Source of the DNA: Spartobacteria bacterium
GTDB lineage: Bacteria > Verrucomicrobiota > Verrucomicrobiia > Chthoniobacterales > UBA6821
Length of the DNA stretch: 19,816 nucleotides
Assembly: GCA_947466005.1 (NCBI GenBank)
Contig: CANIBV010000018.1
Coordinates: forward strand, 1 to 19,816
Direction: 5' to 3'
Positions 1 through 8,283 of the stretch are shown piece after piece (the stretch's first letter is position 1; each line of letters opens with the position of its first letter). Below the pieces are notes generated by a model that searched no databases, was not told where the DNA came from, and saw only the letters and a program-made list of their open reading frames with translations. The translations under genes were made by a program, and so were the position numbers.

Positions 1-57
1 GACCGACTTAGGAAAAGGTTAAAAGACGGAAACATTTAAAAGAAAAAAACTCATAGC

Positions 58-2745
58 ATGGAGACATCCCACTTATCGCCCCCAACGCCCCAAGAACCGA
101 GCGACGAAGAGATCCGTCTCGGCGAGGACACTCGCCGCGAGCGATTCTGGAAGCTCTGGGGCACCTACCTCTCCGAGCGCCAGTGGGGAACGGTGCGTGA
201 GGATTACTCCGCTGACGGGGATGTCTGGACATCCTTCCCTTTTGATCAGGCCCGCAGCCGCGTCTACCGGTGGGGTGAGGACGGGCTCCTCGGTCTCAGT
301 GACCGCTTCGGGCGTCTCTGTTTCGGTCTGGCTCTCTGGAACGGGAAGGATCCGATCCTCAAGGAGCGTCTCTTCGGTCTCTCCGGCCCCCAGGGCAACC
401 ACGGCGAGGATGTCAAGGAGCTCTACTACTACCTGGATGCGACGCCGACCCATTCCTACTGCAAAGGGCTCTACAAATACCCGCAGGGGGAGTTCCCGTA
501 CCAGAAGCTGATCGATGAGAATGCACGGCGCACACGGGAGCAGTCAGAGTACGAGCTCACCGACACGGGGATCTTTGACGGAAACCGCTACTTCGATGTC
601 CAGGTCGAGTATGCCAAGGAGTCGGTCAAGGACATCCTGATCAAGGTCACGATGACCAACCGCGGCCCCGAGGCGGCTCCGCTCACCATCCTGCCATCAC
701 TCTGGTATCGGAACACATGGGCCTGGGGGAAGATCAGCGAGGAGTGCCTCAAGGAACCGAAAATCTCCGTCGCGAAACCCGGCATCCTCTCCGCGCAACA
801 CGCGGTGATGGGGGAGTACGAAATGGCTTTTGACAAGGGGCCCGACGGGAAACTTCCGGAATTCCTCTTCACGAACAATGAGACCAACACGCAGCGCCTC
901 TACGGGACACCATCCGCTCACCGCCACACCAAGGATGGCTTCCATGATGCGGTGATCCACGGGAAGAACGAGGCGCTGAATCCTGATCTCTTCGGCACGA
1001 AGGCGGCCGGTCGCTACGACCTGAGCATCCCAGCCGGTGCCTGTGTGGTGCTGCGCCTGCGTTTATCTGCAAAAGGTGACTGGGTGGGGGAACCCTTTGA
1101 CGAAGGCTTTGAGGATATCTTCGCCCTCCGGCGCAGGGAGGCGGATGAGTTCTACGATGCCACGATGAGGTCATCACTCACGCCCGGAGAGAAGCAGGTC
1201 TCCCGTCAGGCCTACGCCGGTCTGCTCTGGAGTAAGCAGTTCTACAACCTTGTGCAGACCGAGTGGGCGAAGGGGGATTCGACAGAGCCTGCACCACCTC
1301 CGGGCCATGCCCTCCGGAATGCCGAGTGGCGGAACATCTTCAACCGCGATGTCCTCTCGATGCCCGATACGTGGGAGTACCCCTACTACTGCACCTGGGA
1401 TCTCGCCTTTCACAGCGCCGCCTTCACACGAATAGATCCCGCCTTTGCCAAGAGTCAGCTGATCCTTTTGCTGCGCGAGTGGTATACGCATCCGAACGGG
1501 CAGATGCCTGCCTACGAGTGGAACTTCTCCGATGTGAACCCTCCCGTGCACGCGTGGGCCGCTCTCAGACTCTACCGCGAGGAGCGGAGCGCCGGTCGTC
1601 AGGACGATGCGTTTCTGGAGAGTATCTTCCAGAAGCTGCTGATTAATTTCACCTGGTGGGTGAATCGCAAGGACAGCGACGGGAACAATCTCTTCGAGGG
1701 AGGATTCCTGGGCTTCGACAACATCTCGGTCTTCGACCGTTCGAAACCACTCCCCACGGGTGGGGAGCTCAAGCAGGCCGACGGCTCCTCCTGGATGGCA
1801 TTCTACTGCATGACCATGCTTCAGATCGCGCTGACTCTGGCCGAAAACAATCCTGTCTACGAGGACATGGGGACGAAGTTCGTCACTCATTTCACCAGGA
1901 TGGCCGAGGCGATCAACGAGTTCGGCGGGAGCGGCCTCTGGAACGAGGAGGACGGCTTCTACTACGACATGCTCGTGCTGCCGGACCGGAGCATCCCGAT
2001 GAAGATCCGCTCCATCGAGGGCTTCATCCCGATGCTTGCGACCAGCTACGTAAGCGGGGCCCAGCGCAAGATGAGTCCGGGGTTCACCTCCCGGATGGAT
2101 TGGTATGTCAAAAACCGCCCGGGACTGGCTGCCCATCTCCTCGAGATCAACGGTGACTTCTTCAACCCCAATCTTGATCACCTGATGACCGTGACTCCAC
2201 GGGCCCGTCTGGAGAGGATGCTCCGGTACATGTTCGACGAGGAGGAGTTCCTCTCTCCCTACGGGATCCGGTCGGTCTCCAAGTACCACGAGAAGCACCC
2301 CTACACCTACACGGTGAACGGCACCGTCTACTCGGTGGACTACGAGCCGGGCGAGGGGCGGACCGCCATGTTCGGCGGTAACTCCAACTGGCGGGGGCCT
2401 ATCTGGATGCCGATCAACTACATGATCATCCAGTCGCTCAAGACCTATGATCATTTCTACGGTGAGAGTTTCCTAGTCGAGTTTCCCACCGGATCTGGGC
2501 ACAAGGTCACCCTGGGACGTGCGGCGGAACTCCTGGCCGAACGTGTCACCGGTCTCTTCCTGCCCGACGCTCAGGGCCATCGCCCCTTGAACGGCTCCGA
2601 TGAACGCTATGCCACGGATCCTGCCTGGAAGGATCTAATCCTCTTCTACGAGTACTTCCACGGCGATAGCGGGAAGGGACTCGGTGCCTCCCACCAGACG
2701 GGTTGGACGGCGCTGGTCGCTGAACTGCTGGCCAAGGAGGCTTAG
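58..2745 (+). CDS. GH63 / MGH1-like glycoside hydrolase (glucosidase-type)
   Basis: Predicted cytosolic alpha-glycosidase of the GH63/MGH1-like group, 895 aa, the usual size for the bacterial proteins annotated simply as glucosidase. No signal peptide is seen. The N-terminal half (about 30-400) has features typical of this subfamily, such as ERQWGTVREDY, NHGEDVKELYYYLD and NRGPEAAPL, and is probably a beta-rich domain. The C-terminal half is the (alpha/alpha)6 barrel with YYCTWD (D448), GGNSNWRGPIW (773-783) and YEYFHGDSG followed by HQTGW. By analogy with GH63 and GH37 enzymes, D448 is the likely acid and E865 in YEYF the likely base; this pairing is inferred. The substrate cannot be read from sequence; alpha-glucosides or alpha-mannosylglycerate-type compounds are family possibilities. 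The ATG at 58 follows an A-rich stretch without a clear Shine-Dalgarno site. The gene converges on the flavoprotein gene at 2838. Confidence 0.88.
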   Translation: METSHLSPPTPQEPSDEEIRLGEDTRRERFWKLWGTYLSERQWGTVREDYSADGDVWTSFPFDQARSRVYRWGEDGLLGLSDRFGRLCFGLALWNGKDPILKERLFGLSGPQGNHGEDVKELYYYLDATPTHSYCKGLYKYPQGEFPYQKLIDENARRTREQSEYELTDTGIFDGNRYFDVQVEYAKESVKDILIKVTMTNRGPEAAPLTILPSLWYRNTWAWGKISEECLKEPKISVAKPGILSAQHAVMGEYEMAFDKGPDGKLPEFLFTNNETNTQRLYGTPSAHRHTKDGFHDAVIHGKNEALNPDLFGTKAAGRYDLSIPAGACVVLRLRLSAKGDWVGEPFDEGFEDIFALRRREADEFYDATMRSSLTPGEKQVSRQAYAGLLWSKQFYNLVQTEWAKGDSTEPAPPPGHALRNAEWRNIFNRDVLSMPDTWEYPYYCTWDLAFHSAAFTRIDPAFAKSQLILLLREWYTHPNGQMPAYEWNFSDVNPPVHAWAALRLYREERSAGRQDDAFLESIFQKLLINFTWWVNRKDSDGNNLFEGGFLGFDNISVFDRSKPLPTGGELKQADGSSWMAFYCMTMLQIALTLAENNPVYEDMGTKFVTHFTRMAEAINEFGGSGLWNEEDGFYYDMLVLPDRSIPMKIRSIEGFIPMLATSYVSGAQRKMSPGFTSRMDWYVKNRPGLAAHLLEINGDFFNPNLDHLMTVTPRARLERMLRYMFDEEEFLSPYGIRSVSKYHEKHPYTYTVNGTVYSVDYEPGEGRTAMFGGNSNWRGPIWMPINYMIIQSLKTYDHFYGESFLVEFPTGSGHKVTLGRAAELLAERVTGLFLPDAQGHRPLNGSDERYATDPAWKDLILFYEYFHGDSGKGLGASHQTGWTALVAELLAKEA

Positions 2746-2776
2746 GAAATGAAAAAGGAACCGTTGATTGTTACAG

Positions 2777-2831
2777 GTTCTTGGTTCGTTGTTTTCCGGC
2801 AACCAAGAAGGAGGAACGAGGAACCAAGAAC
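2777..2831. repeat. Inverted word repeat between convergent genes
   Basis: GTTCTTGGTTC at 2777-2787 is a perfect 11-bp inverted match to GAACCAAGAAC at 2821-2831. A second right-arm copy, AACCAAGAA at 2801-2809, matches 9 bp of the same left arm (2778-2786). The left arm can therefore form either a short-loop (14 nt) or a long-loop (33 nt) hairpin. It lies between the stop codons of two convergent genes (2745 and 2838), where a bidirectional transcription terminator would be expected. There is no T-tract on either strand, so it is not a canonical intrinsic terminator. Confidence 0.7.
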
Positions 2832-2837
2832 GAGGGG

Positions 2838-4082
2838 TCAAGTTAACCCGAGGTAACGGCCGGGCAAGCAATTCCTGAGTTTCAGGTATTCCAAGGCCCC
2901 TTGGGCGGCGCGGGTTCCCGTGGCAAAGCAACCTTGGAGGAGGTATCCACCCGTGGGAGCCTCCCAGTCGATCATCTCTCCTGCCACAAACAGACCCGGA
3001 AGGCGCTTCACCATCAGATGCTCGTCCAATTCGGAGAAGGAGACTCCTCCGGCTGAGGAAATCGCTTCTTCAATCGGACGCGGGCCGGTGAGGGTGATGG
3101 GGAGAGCTTTGGCTGACTCGGCAAGACGTGCAGGGGTGAGGGGTGCCGATGGTGATAGATCCACGACATGCTGCTTGAGAAGGGCGAGGGGAGCGGGGTG
3201 AAGCTTCCATGCCTTGGCCGCGGCGGCGAGGAGATCCCCCCCGTTCGAGGTGATCTTACTGATCAGTTCATCCACGGAATGGGATGGTTTTAAATCAATT
3301 GTTAGTATTGGGGTTAGCTGAGAGCGGAGGGTATACCCGAGTTGGTAGAGGGAGCCCCCCTCAAGACCGTACCGGGTGATCAAGAGTTCACCTGGGATGC
3401 ATTTGCCGCTGGTGGAAACAGTGATGTTCTTGAGAGGAAGACCCTCGGCTGCAGTTAGGGTGTCCGGATGCCAGTTGACCTCCCATCCGCAGTTGGCTGC
3501 GCTCATGGGGGTGATGTCGATCCCATGTGACTTTAGGATGGGAATCCAAGCGGAATCCGATCCTGTTTGCGGCCATGAGGCACCACCCAAGGCCAGAATC
3601 ACTGAGTTGGCGGGCACCTCTTGGATTCCTTCTGCTCTGTGAAACTCTAGAGTAAAAAGGTCATCCTGGCACCTGATGCCCTGTAAATAATGGCGTGGCT
3701 GGAAGCAGGTGCCCCTGGATCGGAGTCGCTCCACCCAGCGCCGAAGGAGGGGCGCCGCCTTGAACTCCTTGGGAAAGACCCTTCCGCTGGTTCCGATGAA
3801 GGTTTCGATGCCAAGATCAGCGGCCCATTCCCTAATCTCCTGATTACCAAACTCTTGAATCAGGGAATGCCAGAACTCAGGGGAAGCTCCCCCCTGATAT
3901 CGTGTGGCAAACTGCTCAGGCGGTTCGGAGTGACTCAGGTTAAGGCCTCCATGACCCGCCACCAGGAACTTCCGTCCCACGGATGGCTTTCCCTCAAAGA
4001 GGGTGACTTGGAGGCCCGCATTGACGGCAACTTCAGCGGCCCTCAGTCCCGCCGGTCCACCTCCGACAATGGCTAGATTCAC
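2838..4082 (-). CDS. TIGR03862-type (HI0933/BaiN-like) flavoprotein
   Basis: FAD-dependent oxidoreductase-like flavoprotein, 414 aa. The N-terminal Rossmann FAD motif is GGGPAG (residues 7-12). It is followed by GRKFLVAGHGGLNLSHSE, which closely resembles the signature of the PP_4765 subfamily (TIGR03862) of the HI0933/BaiN superfamily. The C-terminus has the second FAD-contact element GGYLLQGCFATG, which is usual for the family. The physiological substrate of this subfamily is not established; the related BaiN enzymes reduce steroid enones, but I do not transfer that function. The start is GTG (4080-4082), chosen because the dinucleotide-binding strand begins three residues later. It lies 36 nt downstream of the ppc stop codon on the same strand and could be cotranscribed with it. 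Confidence 0.87.
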   Translation of the reverse strand: MNLAIVGGGPAGLRAAEVAVNAGLQVTLFEGKPSVGRKFLVAGHGGLNLSHSEPPEQFATRYQGGASPEFWHSLIQEFGNQEIREWAADLGIETFIGTSGRVFPKEFKAAPLLRRWVERLRSRGTCFQPRHYLQGIRCQDDLFTLEFHRAEGIQEVPANSVILALGGASWPQTGSDSAWIPILKSHGIDITPMSAANCGWEVNWHPDTLTAAEGLPLKNITVSTSGKCIPGELLITRYGLEGGSLYQLGYTLRSQLTPILTIDLKPSHSVDELISKITSNGGDLLAAAAKAWKLHPAPLALLKQHVVDLSPSAPLTPARLAESAKALPITLTGPRPIEEAISSAGGVSFSELDEHLMVKRLPGLFVAGEMIDWEAPTGGYLLQGCFATGTRAAQGALEYLKLRNCLPGRYLGLT

Positions 4083-4118
4083 GTGTTTATAAATACCAAA
4101 TAAAGGTACTAATTGACT

Positions 4119-6896
4119 TTAACCGGTTGTCCTTAATCCGCTTGCGATAGCGTTAATTGAGAGGAGGACGCGTGGCAGCAGCGCCTCGGCTTTTGCCGGA
4201 TTCTCCTTCTGAGCGGTCCTCCACTCCTTGATCGTTGATATCTGCTGCTCATGAAGTAGGGCGAGTGCACGGGCTCGTAGCAGGAGGGTCTTCCCCATGC
4301 GTGGGCGACGTTCCTCGAGGCTGCCACCAAAAACCTTGCGGAGTTGTTCCCTAGTAAGTTCAAACTCCGAAGAGATGATTCCAAAAATCCTTTCCCTGAT
4401 CTCCGGATCGGTTACCAGTCCGGCGTACTCCTTCATAATGGGGAGATCTGCGCTGGCCATGTTAGTTTCCACGTTGGAGAGGACGTAATAGAGGAATGAG
4501 TAGTTCCTAAGTTCTGACTGGAGTGTCTGGAAGAGTTCGGGCTGTTTCCTCTCCAGTGCCGCCAAGGCGCTGCCTACCCCAAACCAACCGGGGAGGTAGT
4601 AGCGGCATTGGTTCCAGCTGAAGACCCAGGGAATGGCCCTCAGGTCGGCAAGGCTGCGTTGGCCTGAGCGGCGCTTGGGGCGGGAGCCGATGCGGCTGGA
4701 TTCCAACGCATCAATGGGTGTCGCCTGATCGTAAAAGGTAATGAAGCCTGGGGCATCGATCAGCCCTCTGTAAGCAATGCGGCTGGCCTTGGCTAGATGG
4801 TCGGCAATGCGGGAGCAGGTGCCGGTATTTCGTCCCGGACGGTGACCGGCGAGTGAAATTCCAGTGACCCCAGCCAAGAGGAGTTCGAGGTGGTAGGTGG
4901 CCGTGGAGACATTGGCGTATTTCTGCGCGATGGTCTCCCCCTGCTCGGTCATCCGATGGTCTCCCTGAAGGGCTCCGGGAGGGAGTGCGTCGAGGAAGAG
5001 GTTGGTCGGGCCGGCTCCGCGACTGATGGTGCCCCCACGGCCGTGGAAGAAGCGGAGGCTGACGCCGGCTACAGAGGCGACTCTGGTCATGGCCTGCTGG
5101 GCCTCATGGAGACCCCATTGGCTTGCCAGGATTCCGCAATCCTTGTTGCTGTCGCTGTACCCGATCATGACCTGCTGCACGGGAAGCCGTGAGGTCGTGT
5201 CCGTTGCCTGTTGCTCGTGACGACGATCGAGAGAAGCTTGGGCGACCGGTTCGGCCAGGAACTCCTTCAGCAGTGCGGGGCTCCTCTCCAGGTCATCGAG
5301 TGTCTCAAAAAGGGGTACAATCGGGAGCGGTGAGGCGAGGCACCCGTCCTTCCAGGTCGTCAGGCCGGCCTCACGCCCCAGGATGGGAATCACGAGCAGG
5401 TCCGAGAGTTGCCGTGTCATGCTGACGATGAGTGCGCCGATGCCCGCTGGGCCATGCTTATGGATTTGCTCGCGGAGCGTATCGTAGCAACTCAGCACAG
5501 CGTCGGCTTCGGGACCAAGGCCAAGGTGGTGATTGGCACCCAGGAACGGGCGGGGTGATTTCAACTCCTCGCGAAGGAAAGCGAGACGCTTCTCTTCGCT
5601 CCACTCGGGGAAGTTTTCACCATCGGGGATGCCTGCAGCCTTGAGGAGCTGGCCCATGGCGAGATCGTGGGTGCGGCTGTTCTGACGGATATCCAGGTCC
5701 GCAAGATGGAAGCCGAAGACATCCAGGATGCGCAGGACGGGCCACACAGCCTCACGAATGAGGCGCTGACCTCCGACGATGTCGAGGCTCTCTTGGAGGA
5801 TCTGCAGATCGGCCACCACTTCTTCGGGACGTTGGTAACGGACACCCGATTGCATGATCCAAGCCCTGTCTCCGGCGCCAATCTGGAGAGGCAGTCGCCC
5901 CTGAATCAGAAGCACCAGCTGTCTCCATGGCTCTCCGGGGTGACGCGATGTGATCTGCTCACCGAGGGAGCCGAGTTCCTCGCGAAGCACGTCCACCCGC
6001 TCGAGCAGAGGTGGTGATGCTTTCTGGAAATGGCTGGAGAGGGGGAGTGCCTCGGCGAGTGCTTCAAGCTGACGGTGGAGGACGATCAGGGCATTGAGAC
6101 GCAACTCCTGAAGCGTCTCTTGGGTGACCTTGGCCGTGACAAAAGGGTGGCCGTCACGATCACCTCCGACCCACGTTCCGAAGCTCAGGCACGGACGGCT
6201 CTCGGGAGAACCCATGAGCTCGGGCGGGAAGCCCAACTCGTTCCACGCCCATCGGAGTCTCATATCAAGACGAGTGACAGCCTCGGGAAGAATGTCGCGG
6301 AGATAGAACATGACGGCGCGTCGCTCGTCGGCGACATCGGGCTGATCGAGGAAGATCTCACCGCTTCTCCAGAGCCTCTCGAGGCAGATCTTAATCTTTC
6401 GTCGGATCTCGTGCCGCTCGCTCGGGGTCAGGTCCTCACGGTCGAGTTCAGCCAGGAGTTGATGGATGGAACGGTGCTGATCAAGGACGGCGCCGCGCTT
6501 TGCCTCGGTGGGGTGGGCGGTGAAGACCGGTTCGACGCGAACGTTCGGCAGATAGGCGGCGATCTCCTCGGGAGTCCATCCGTTGGAAGTGAGGCGTGCA
6601 AGCTGGTTGCCCCAGAGTCCACGCTCGGAGGCAAGTCCCTCGTGGATCTCGCGTAGTCGACGGGTGCGGGCGGAGGCGTTCGCCTCAACGATGTTGAGCA
6701 ACTGGAAGGCGATCGAATAAGCCTGTTCGAGGCCGCGTGATCCACCTGACCCTGTCTCTTCTTCATTAATCCAAGGGAGACGCTTTCTGGTTTCCTCCTC
6801 TCCAAGTTCATCCAGAACCTCTTGGAGGCAGGTCATCAGTTCCCGTAGGTCGCGATCAATCTTGGCAAAGCCGTCGGTGAGGTAGTTTGGTTCCAT
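4119..6896 (-). CDS. ppc: Phosphoenolpyruvate carboxylase
   Basis: Makes oxaloacetate from PEP and bicarbonate, refilling the TCA cycle; a soluble enzyme, normally a homotetramer. Its 925 aa are in the normal range. Family hallmarks are all present: VFTAHPTEAKRG with catalytic H128, GGDRDGHP, VMIGYSDSNKD, and FHGRGGTISRG with catalytic H618 and R620. The allosteric site differs from E. coli. The residue aligned to K773 (FAKAD) is S815 (MASAD), and the C-terminal RNTG (N881) is RTTG (T923). Arginines matching R587 and R832 appear to be kept. K773 and N881 bind the inhibitor aspartate in E. coli, so inhibition by aspartate is probably weakened; that is inferred. The ATG start has no strong Shine-Dalgarno site. 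A 7-bp inverted repeat lies directly upstream at 6902-6945. Confidence 0.96.
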   Translation of the reverse strand: MEPNYLTDGFAKIDRDLRELMTCLQEVLDELGEEETRKRLPWINEEETGSGGSRGLEQAYSIAFQLLNIVEANASARTRRLREIHEGLASERGLWGNQLARLTSNGWTPEEIAAYLPNVRVEPVFTAHPTEAKRGAVLDQHRSIHQLLAELDREDLTPSERHEIRRKIKICLERLWRSGEIFLDQPDVADERRAVMFYLRDILPEAVTRLDMRLRWAWNELGFPPELMGSPESRPCLSFGTWVGGDRDGHPFVTAKVTQETLQELRLNALIVLHRQLEALAEALPLSSHFQKASPPLLERVDVLREELGSLGEQITSRHPGEPWRQLVLLIQGRLPLQIGAGDRAWIMQSGVRYQRPEEVVADLQILQESLDIVGGQRLIREAVWPVLRILDVFGFHLADLDIRQNSRTHDLAMGQLLKAAGIPDGENFPEWSEEKRLAFLREELKSPRPFLGANHHLGLGPEADAVLSCYDTLREQIHKHGPAGIGALIVSMTRQLSDLLVIPILGREAGLTTWKDGCLASPLPIVPLFETLDDLERSPALLKEFLAEPVAQASLDRRHEQQATDTTSRLPVQQVMIGYSDSNKDCGILASQWGLHEAQQAMTRVASVAGVSLRFFHGRGGTISRGAGPTNLFLDALPPGALQGDHRMTEQGETIAQKYANVSTATYHLELLLAGVTGISLAGHRPGRNTGTCSRIADHLAKASRIAYRGLIDAPGFITFYDQATPIDALESSRIGSRPKRRSGQRSLADLRAIPWVFSWNQCRYYLPGWFGVGSALAALERKQPELFQTLQSELRNYSFLYYVLSNVETNMASADLPIMKEYAGLVTDPEIRERIFGIISSEFELTREQLRKVFGGSLEERRPRMGKTLLLRARALALLHEQQISTIKEWRTAQKENPAKAEALLPRVLLSINAIASGLRTTG

Positions 6897-6901
6897 CGGA
6901 A

Positions 6902-6945
6902 GTAAGATCGAATCATTGCCCGTATGGGCGAAAAATCAATCTTAC
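6902..6945. other. Hairpin in the ppc leader
   Basis: GTAAGAT (6902-6908) is perfectly complementary to ATCTTAC (6939-6945). Between them GCCC (6918-6921), a GTAT loop and GGGC (6926-6929) form an inner stem. The structure begins 6 bases upstream of the ppc start codon, within the 217-base gap between the aminotransferase and ppc. It could act on ppc translation or be a processing or termination site. No T-tract follows it, so it is not a standard terminator. Confidence 0.5.
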
Positions 6946-7089
6946 CTAGCAAATACTTTGCCAAGGTGGCGCATGGGTGGGTGGGGTAATCAGCGCTTCT
7001 CTAATGCGTTACCCTTGTCTTGAACCTGTACCAAAAGCTGAAGACTGCAGGGACAAAAAGGGAAACTCTGGAAAAGCAATCAATCCGCT

Positions 7090-7113
7090 GTTCCTGAGTT
7101 CTTGAGTTCCTGA
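7090..7113. repeat. Three tandem octamers (GTTCYTGA)
   Basis: The + strand reads GTTCCTGA, GTTCTTGA, GTTCCTGA with no spacing and one C/T difference in the middle copy. On the transcribed strand this is TCAGGAAC, TCAAGAAC, TCAGGAAC, starting at the base after the aminotransferase stop codon (7114-7116). The same word family recurs in the gaps at 2777-2831 and 16216-16225. Confidence 0.8.
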
Positions 7114-8283
7114 TTATGACTTGATCGCATCCGAGAGGACATCGAGAACGCGGTCGATCTCGGCCCGGGTATTATAGAAATGCGGGCTGAAGCGGAGCCA
7201 GAATCCGTGATCACGCGTCCTCCGGTAGGAGGCGGAGATGGAGGCCTTTTCGAGATCAGCATAAAGCTTGGAGGGATCCTTGCCGGGGTGGCGGGTGGTC
7301 AGGATGCCGGAGCGAAGAGGTTCAGTGCTCCTAGGCGACAGGAAATCGAATCCGAGTGACGCTAGGCCGGTCTCCAGCTGGTCGCGCCGTTCCAGAATGA
7401 GGGAGGAGACGACCTCGATGCCACGCTCACGGATCAGATTGATCGAGGCCCTCATTCCGTAGATACCGGCCACATTCAGCACTCCCGGCTCGTAGCGGCG
7501 CCCCCCCTCTTCAAACTCGATTGTCTTCTGAGCCAGGAAGTCCGGGGACTTGATGTTCCACGACCCCAGCAGCGTGGGGCGGCATTCGTTAAAGCGCTCC
7601 TTTGCCACGTAGACAATGCCGGCGGCGAGGGGGCCGAGGAGCCACTTGTGGGCATCTGCCGAAAGGAAATCAACTTCAGTCGCCGGAGTGGGGAAGGCCC
7701 CCAGTGTCTGGATGGCATCGAGCGAGAAGAGGATGCCCCGCTTGCGGAGCAGTGCGCCGATGGCAGGGACATCGATGCGCCACCCTGTCTGGAAGTGGCA
7801 TGAGGCAAGGGCAACAAGCCGTGTGGCGGAAGTCAGGAAAGCCTCGATGCAATCCGGGGTGATCTTGCCGAGAGTCTCTGTCTCGAGCCATCTGATGACG
7901 ACGCCGCGGCTTTGGAGATTCAGCCAAGGGTAGACATTCGCCGGATAGTCATCACCGTAGATGACAACCTCATCGCCATTCTTCCAATCGATGCCATTGG
8001 CAAAGAGGCTTAGTCCCAGGGAGGTCGGTCCAAGTAAGGCGATTTCTGAAGCTTCGGCGCCAAGAAGTGCAGCCGAGTCGCGGCGTGTTAACTCGATCTC
8101 TTTCAGGACACCACCGAACTCCTGCTGATCCTCGCTGCTGGAGCTGACGTAGCTCTTCATGGCCTCCGCGGCGCGGCTGGGGAGGGCCGTCACTCCCGCA
8201 TGTCCCAGGAAGATTCTCTTTCTGGCGACAGGAAATGATCGAAGTCGCTCCTCCTCCGTGCCCACCGTGGTGAGGGGGTGCAT
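7114..8283 (-). CDS. Class V aminotransferase (PLP-dependent, cysteine desulfurase-like fold)
   Basis: PLP enzyme of fold type I, 389 aa. The Schiff-base lysine is K213 in SADAHKWLLGP. D189 in SLDAIQTLGA should contact the pyridine nitrogen of PLP, and the Q192 following is typical of class V. The early GHAGVTALP replaces the usual N-terminal NNA/GP-type substrate loop. There is no convincing cysteine-bearing loop of SufS or IscS, and no iron-sulfur genes are nearby. It therefore resembles the broad group named aminotransferase class V, isopenicillin N epimerase-like or kynureninase-like; the substrate is unknown. Its ATG (8281-8283) shares one base with the TGA of the upstream RelE-like gene (TGATG), so translation is probably coupled. 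Confidence 0.88.
   Translation of the reverse strand: MHPLTTVGTEEERLRSFPVARKRIFLGHAGVTALPSRAAEAMKSYVSSSSEDQQEFGGVLKEIELTRRDSAALLGAEASEIALLGPTSLGLSLFANGIDWKNGDEVVIYGDDYPANVYPWLNLQSRGVVIRWLETETLGKITPDCIEAFLTSATRLVALASCHFQTGWRIDVPAIGALLRKRGILFSLDAIQTLGAFPTPATEVDFLSADAHKWLLGPLAAGIVYVAKERFNECRPTLLGSWNIKSPDFLAQKTIEFEEGGRRYEPGVLNVAGIYGMRASINLIRERGIEVVSSLILERRDQLETGLASLGFDFLSPRSTEPLRSGILTTRHPGKDPSKLYADLEKASISASYRRTRDHGFWLRFSPHFYNTRAEIDRVLDVLSDAIKS

Noticed and set aside
1174..2454. 426-codon open frame on the minus strand inside the glucosidase gene
   Set aside because: It lies antisense to a strongly supported GH63 gene; its His/Val/Glu-rich composition is the usual reverse-frame shadow of GC-rich codons and it has no recognisable motif.
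4095..4110. TACC...GGTA short inverted repeat between ppc and the flavoprotein gene
   Set aside because: A 4-bp stem in a 36-base AT-rich spacer is expected by chance.
6030..6656. 208-codon plus-strand frame inside ppc
   Set aside because: Antisense shadow; ppc is intact and uninterrupted.
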